Positions 41,606 through 44,313 of a stretch of DNA of 44,313 nt are shown piece by piece. Each line of letters opens with the position of its first letter. Position 1 is the stretch's first letter. The translations under genes were made by a program, and so were the position numbers. A model generated the notes under the pieces. The model saw nothing but the letters and a program-made list of their open reading frames with translations, was not told where the DNA came from and searched no databases. Source of the stretch: Anaerolineae bacterium. Lineage in GTDB: Bacteria; Chloroflexota; Anaerolineae; Promineifilales; Promineifilaceae. The DNA is taken from NCBI GenBank assembly GCA_023384415.1, contig JAHDWJ010000033.1, forward strand, positions 1 to 44,313, written 5' to 3'.

Positions 41606-42349
41606 CTATATGGGGGTGAGGGGCCAGATGGCGACGTGGATGAGGCGGGCGAAGTGGAGCAGGGGGGGGATGTCGGGGAGGGGGATGGTCGCGGCCGCAG
41701 CCATGCTGTTGGTGGTAATTTCGGCGGCCGCGGGCTGGAGCGGCCACGGCTGATGATGGATTTCGCCGCGATAGACGCGGCCGCGGCGTCCAGGAGCATA
41801 CAGACAATACCGCTCTGTCAGCCAATGTTCCAGGCTGCCCGGTTGGGCAAAATAGATGGGCCCGGTGGGTCGGTACGCGGCCGCGAATTGGGCGGAAGAT
41901 GCGCCGGGGTGAATCCGCGCACTCTGGTAAGCAATACCCGGCCCATCAGGTTGGCATTCCATCCGGGCGTGGAAGTAGGGCAGGCGGTACCAGGCGCGGG
42001 CGATCTGCACCGCCAGCCGGTTGGCTGCGTCCAGGCTAAAAAACCAGACCCCTGGCTTTTGCCCATCAGTGACATAGGTACGGACATTGAGTTCGGGGAA
42101 GGCGGAGAAGCGGGGTAGGGAGGGGGAGAAGCGCGGCCGCACATTGGTCATACGGAACGGGACAAGGCCCAGCCAGGCTTGCCCGTCGTAGGTGTCAATT
42201 TGCAGAGAAGAGGGGATATGCGGCCGCAGGGCTTCTTTAGCCACCGGCCAGTGGGCAAACAACAAATCATGCCAGGTCTGGGGCATAATCCAGGGGGAGC
42301 GGGGCAGCGGCCAGGGGCGATGGTCCAGAAAGCGGAAGATGGGTGGCAT
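41606..42349 (-). CDS. DUF2071 (YqjF-like) protein
   Basis: A 247-residue protein of the DUF2071/YqjF family. WHDLLFAHWPVAKEALRPHIPSSL, given here as WHDLLFAHWP plus LRPHIPSSLQIDTYDG, is the conserved N-terminal block. AWLGLVPFRMTNVRPR, FPELNVRTYVTDGQ, KPGVWFFSLDAANRLAV and the ERYCLYAPGRRG stretch are family signatures of an acetoacetate-decarboxylase-like beta fold. The function is unknown; YqjF has been linked to redox stress in other bacteria. It carries six GCGGCCGC palindromes in 744 bases, the densest in the window. It is transcribed toward the nested palindrome at 41349. Confidence 0.85.
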   Translation of the reverse strand: MPPIFRFLDHRPWPLPRSPWIMPQTWHDLLFAHWPVAKEALRPHIPSSLQIDTYDGQAWLGLVPFRMTNVRPRFSPSLPRFSAFPELNVRTYVTDGQKPGVWFFSLDAANRLAVQIARAWYRLPYFHARMECQPDGPGIAYQSARIHPGASSAQFAAAYRPTGPIYFAQPGSLEHWLTERYCLYAPGRRGRVYRGEIHHQPWPLQPAAAEITTNSMAAAATIPLPDIPPLLHFARLIHVAIWPLTPI

Positions 42350-42493
42350 GGCTCAGGGAGTAAGTAAAACTGAGAGTGGAGAGAGGGTTAGTATCAATTG
42401 GCCGTAAGCAGTAAAATTCTCCAGAGGTGGGGCACACAAAAAATACATTACCACTTTCTGTAAGATTGTACTGGCCGCTGGCCGTTCCCCTTA

Positions 42494-43216
42494 TTACCAA
42501 TAAGTAACATGGCGCGAATTTCGCATAATGATTGCCTCTAATTTGGTAATCCTTTCCCCAGGCCCTTTGGGGAACATCAGCCGCTCTGGGTCTTCCGTGT
42601 GGGTGAGGAAGCAGGCATGACCCACCTCATGGGCCATCACCCGGGGGTTTTTCACCCGGAACATGTGAGATTTCAGGGTGACATATTCGGTCAGCGGCCC
42701 CAGGGAGCAGCCGCCAATGTTAGATACGGTGCGGACGACAAACACTGTTACCGGCGAAGCGTAGCCGGTCCATTTGCTCCAACGGGTATGGGCGGTATAG
42801 CGGCGAAAATATTGTCCGGCAATATCGCTGTCTTCCTGCCACGCCCCATCGGTGCAATGCACATCCAACGCTTCCGGCGGGGCCGGGTCGGGCAGGATAA
42901 TGACCGATGGTTCTAGCGGTACTACTTCCACCTGGGCTTCACGGCGGAAAATCTCGGCCATCACCTGCCAACTGTGATCTACCTCATGGGGTTCGGCCAG
43001 GGGGGTACCCTCTTCATCGCGCAAAATCACCACCCGGATACGGATTTTCTTCATCGGCCGGTACCCCACTGAAAAGCCAAGAATGTCGGGTAGTCCAAAG
43101 AGACGATGGACGGTTTCCTTGAGGATATTCACCCCCTGGGTCAACAGCCCTCGTGGGGCATGGCGCATCGGTTTACGGATTTTCTTGGGGTCAATCGGGC
43201 GGTCTTCTTTACTCAT
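42494..43216 (-). CDS. Zincin-like metalloprotease-type protein with HExxHxxxxxH motif
   Basis: A 240-residue protein I cannot place in a named family. AHEVGHACFLTHTEDP gives His196-Glu197, His200 and His206, an extended zinc-binding motif of metzincin style. RLMFP ten residues later could be the Met-turn. The glycine usual in HExxHxxGxxH is Phe here. The N-terminal half contains a basic leader (DPKKIRKPMRHAPRG), no signal peptide and a ferredoxin-like beta region, so the protein appears cytoplasmic. VRTVSNIGGCSLGPLTEYV lies just before the motif. It contains no GCGGCCGC palindrome. Neighbours do not suggest a substrate. Confidence 0.7.
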   Translation of the reverse strand: MSKEDRPIDPKKIRKPMRHAPRGLLTQGVNILKETVHRLFGLPDILGFSVGYRPMKKIRIRVVILRDEEGTPLAEPHEVDHSWQVMAEIFRREAQVEVVPLEPSVIILPDPAPPEALDVHCTDGAWQEDSDIAGQYFRRYTAHTRWSKWTGYASPVTVFVVRTVSNIGGCSLGPLTEYVTLKSHMFRVKNPRVMAHEVGHACFLTHTEDPERLMFPKGPGERITKLEAIIMRNSRHVTYW

Positions 43217-43317
43217 TTAGGCACCAGGTGGGGGGAGAGGTGTATTGGTTGTTATGTAACATCTTAGTAAAACGTGTAACCTTCGGAAGGTTTGATCTAA
43301 CTTATTGAGAAGATACG

Positions 43318-43420
43318 TGACTCCACTGAAAAAAGGTCGTGCGTAGACGCGAAGGCGCGAAGTTACCAAAGCAAAATTCGTGTTCATTCGGGAAATTCGT
43401 GGCTTCTTTCAGTGGACTCA
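43318..43420 (-). mobile_element. 103-bp MITE-like element, copy 2 (inverted)
   Basis: Ends TGACTCCACTGAAA and TTTCAGTGGACTCA, inverted repeats with one mismatch. Its reverse complement matches 23879-23981 at 93 of 103 positions without gaps by hand alignment. Flanking bases (TACG on the left, TTTG on the right) show no clear target duplication. It lies in the gap between two minus-strand genes. The remaining 130 or so bases of that gap show nothing I recognise. Confidence 0.8.
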
Positions 43421-43453
43421 TTTGTAGTTACCACAAAATTCTGAACGGCACAC

Positions 43454-43879
43454 TCACTGATCGCGGTTCACTGAAATCATACCACTCTCGGCCACGACAA
43501 CCCACTCACCATTTTTTAGATTGTAGTACAGGTCCAGGGGTAGCACCAGGACGGGGGGGGCGTGGCCGTACAGCTCACGGGCGACGACGGCCCCCAGGGC
43601 CAGGATGCCGTCTGCTTCTTGGGTAAGAATGGCGGCAGGGGCGGTGCCCAGGCGGACCGCTTCAAGTAAGATGCTGCTGGCGCTGCTAGAGCCGCGGCCG
43701 CAGGGCAGGAGCAGCACCTTGCCAGTCACTCGTTCCCCCCGTTGGGGGTGGCGTTGGTCAATAATCAGCCCGGTTACCGGGTCCAATCCCCCCCATAGGC
43801 TCAATGGCTCATCTAGACGGAGCAGTTTCCCTTGCCCTGAGCCGGCTACCAATGGGTTTGTCTGGATCATCTGTTTCAT
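43454..43879 (-). CDS. Aconitase-X swivel domain / DUF126 small subunit
   Basis: A 141-residue protein matching the small subunit of the aconitase X group. In archaea this group includes phosphomevalonate dehydratase; bacterial members act on hydroxyproline-derived substrates. GSGQGKLLRLDEPLSLWGGLD, shown here as GSGQGKLLRLDEPLSLWGG, starts the swivel beta-barrel. VTGKVLLLPCGRGSSSAS is the conserved Ser-rich active-site loop, and AILTQEADGILALGAVVARE follows. The large DUF521 subunit usually lies next to it, but neither the gene before nor after is one; it may lie beyond 44313, past the tandem repeat. Without the large subunit the reaction cannot be named. Confidence 0.82.
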   Translation of the reverse strand: MKQMIQTNPLVAGSGQGKLLRLDEPLSLWGGLDPVTGLIIDQRHPQRGERVTGKVLLLPCGRGSSSASSILLEAVRLGTAPAAILTQEADGILALGAVVARELYGHAPPVLVLPLDLYYNLKNGEWVVVAESGMISVNRDQ

Positions 43880-44102
43880 AAACTGGTCGAGTACGTTTCA
43901 ATAAAATGAATGGAAACTAATCATAACAGGTCTGGAGTCGCGGCCGCAGGTTTGATTACCCCAGAAAGTAAACTGCTCCATTCCGGGGCTTTCCAAAGGA
44001 ACACGGATTTAGAGGATTTACGGATTTTGCGGCTTGTTTGTTCTCTATTATGGGGATCGTTTATGGATCAGGCCACTTTTATAATCGGTGATGTGATGTG
44101 AT
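43880..44102. other. Gap before the tandem array
   Basis: No supportable gene. It contains the only GCGGCCGC palindrome that I place outside a gene (43940-43947). It also has degenerate words such as ACACGGATTTAGAGGATTTACGG that resemble the CACGGATT spacer repeats. A 63-codon plus-strand frame (43910-44101) has no homologue that I recognise. Confidence 0.4.
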
Positions 44103-44313
44103 AACAACGGATAGGGAAAGTAACGGATGGTTGGTTGGAAAAAGCAGTTTGTTTCTTCATCCGTTGTTGTCTTAAGTGACAACAACGGATAGGGAAAGTA
44201 ACGGATGGTTGGTTGGAAAAAGCAGTTTGTTTCTTCATCCGTTGTTGTCTTAAGTGACAACAACGGATAGGGAAAGTAACGGATGGTTGGTTGGAAAAAG
44301 CAGTTTGTTTCTT
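44103..44313. repeat. 78-bp tandem repeat, at least 2.7 copies, running off the window
   Basis: Unit starts at 44103, 44181 and 44259 (exact 78-base spacing) are nearly identical. Each unit has GACAACAACGGAT (first copy GATAACAACGGAT) and ATCCGTTGTTGTC as 13-bp inverted arms around 46 bases, joined by TTAAGT. Because 78 is a multiple of three, a minus-strand frame stays open and yields a 26-residue repeat, but nothing supports translation. The array lies next to the aconitase-X small subunit gene. Confidence 0.85.

Noticed and set aside
43910..44101. Small plus-strand gene of 63 codons
   Set aside because: No recognisable domain, overlaps degenerate spacer words, and lacks a ribosome binding site.
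44048..44313. A protein of 26-residue repeats on the minus strand
   Set aside because: The frame stays open only because the DNA unit is 78 bases; no ribosome binding site, no family, and the unit is better explained as palindromic DNA.
44103..44313. CRISPR array
   Set aside because: The whole 78-base unit is repeated, including the middle; there are no unique spacers and no cas genes.
1..44313. Insertion sequences, phage genes, tRNA or rRNA genes
   Set aside because: No transposase, integrase, DDE-type protein, cloverleaf or ribosomal RNA signature could be found on either strand; only non-autonomous repeats are present.

Overview
The window looks like a chromosomal segment of a bacterium, most likely a filamentous Chloroflexota (Anaerolineae / Ardenticatenia-like). 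That assignment is inference. It rests on the large propeller-ATPase sensor gene, the spacers built from short slipped words, and the overall gene style. No rRNA, tRNA or universal marker lies in the window. I found no transposase, phage gene or CRISPR array.

Bases 419 to 32998 hold one long plus-strand run of 28 genes for making and decorating an extracellular glycan. It encodes three GT4 and four GT2 glycosyltransferases, two multi-TM GT-C type enzymes, an oligosaccharide flippase, two AsnB-type amidotransferases and four SAM methyltransferases. It also encodes a sugar epimerase/dehydratase, a NodU-type carbamoyltransferase, a formyltransferase-like protein, a PIG-L deacetylase, a polysaccharide deacetylase, a sulfotransferase and an SGNH-like plus MBOAT acylation pair. 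A DPM1-like/DUF2304 pair, a six-TM protein, a YdjM-type membrane protein and a GlpD-type FAD dehydrogenase are interspersed. The picture is a heavily substituted surface polysaccharide or glycolipid, assembled on a lipid carrier and flipped outward.

Bases 33116 to 39561 hold two adjacent genes with clearly paralogous AAA/STAND-type ATPase domains. The first is a soluble ATPase fused to an OmpR/PhoB-type winged helix. The second is a 1695-residue protein with a signal sequence or anchor, a long extracytoplasmic beta-propeller (VCBS/PQQ-like repeats), one TM helix and a cytoplasmic ATPase. I propose them as a sensor/regulator pair that may not have been described.

Bases 39815 to 43879 are on the minus strand: tryptophanase, a DUF2071 protein, a zincin-like HExxH protein, and the small (swivel) subunit of an aconitase-X type enzyme without its usual large partner. 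The end of the window is a 78-bp tandem repeat that runs off the edge.

Two window-wide patterns stand out. The palindrome GCGGCCGC occurs about 98 times by hand count, roughly once per 450 bases, where about two are expected. It lies almost always inside genes and in all reading frames, much like HIP1 of cyanobacteria. In addition, many gaps between genes carry miniature inverted-repeat elements (103-bp, about 97-bp and about 115-bp families), nested palindromes, or degenerate short-word repeats.
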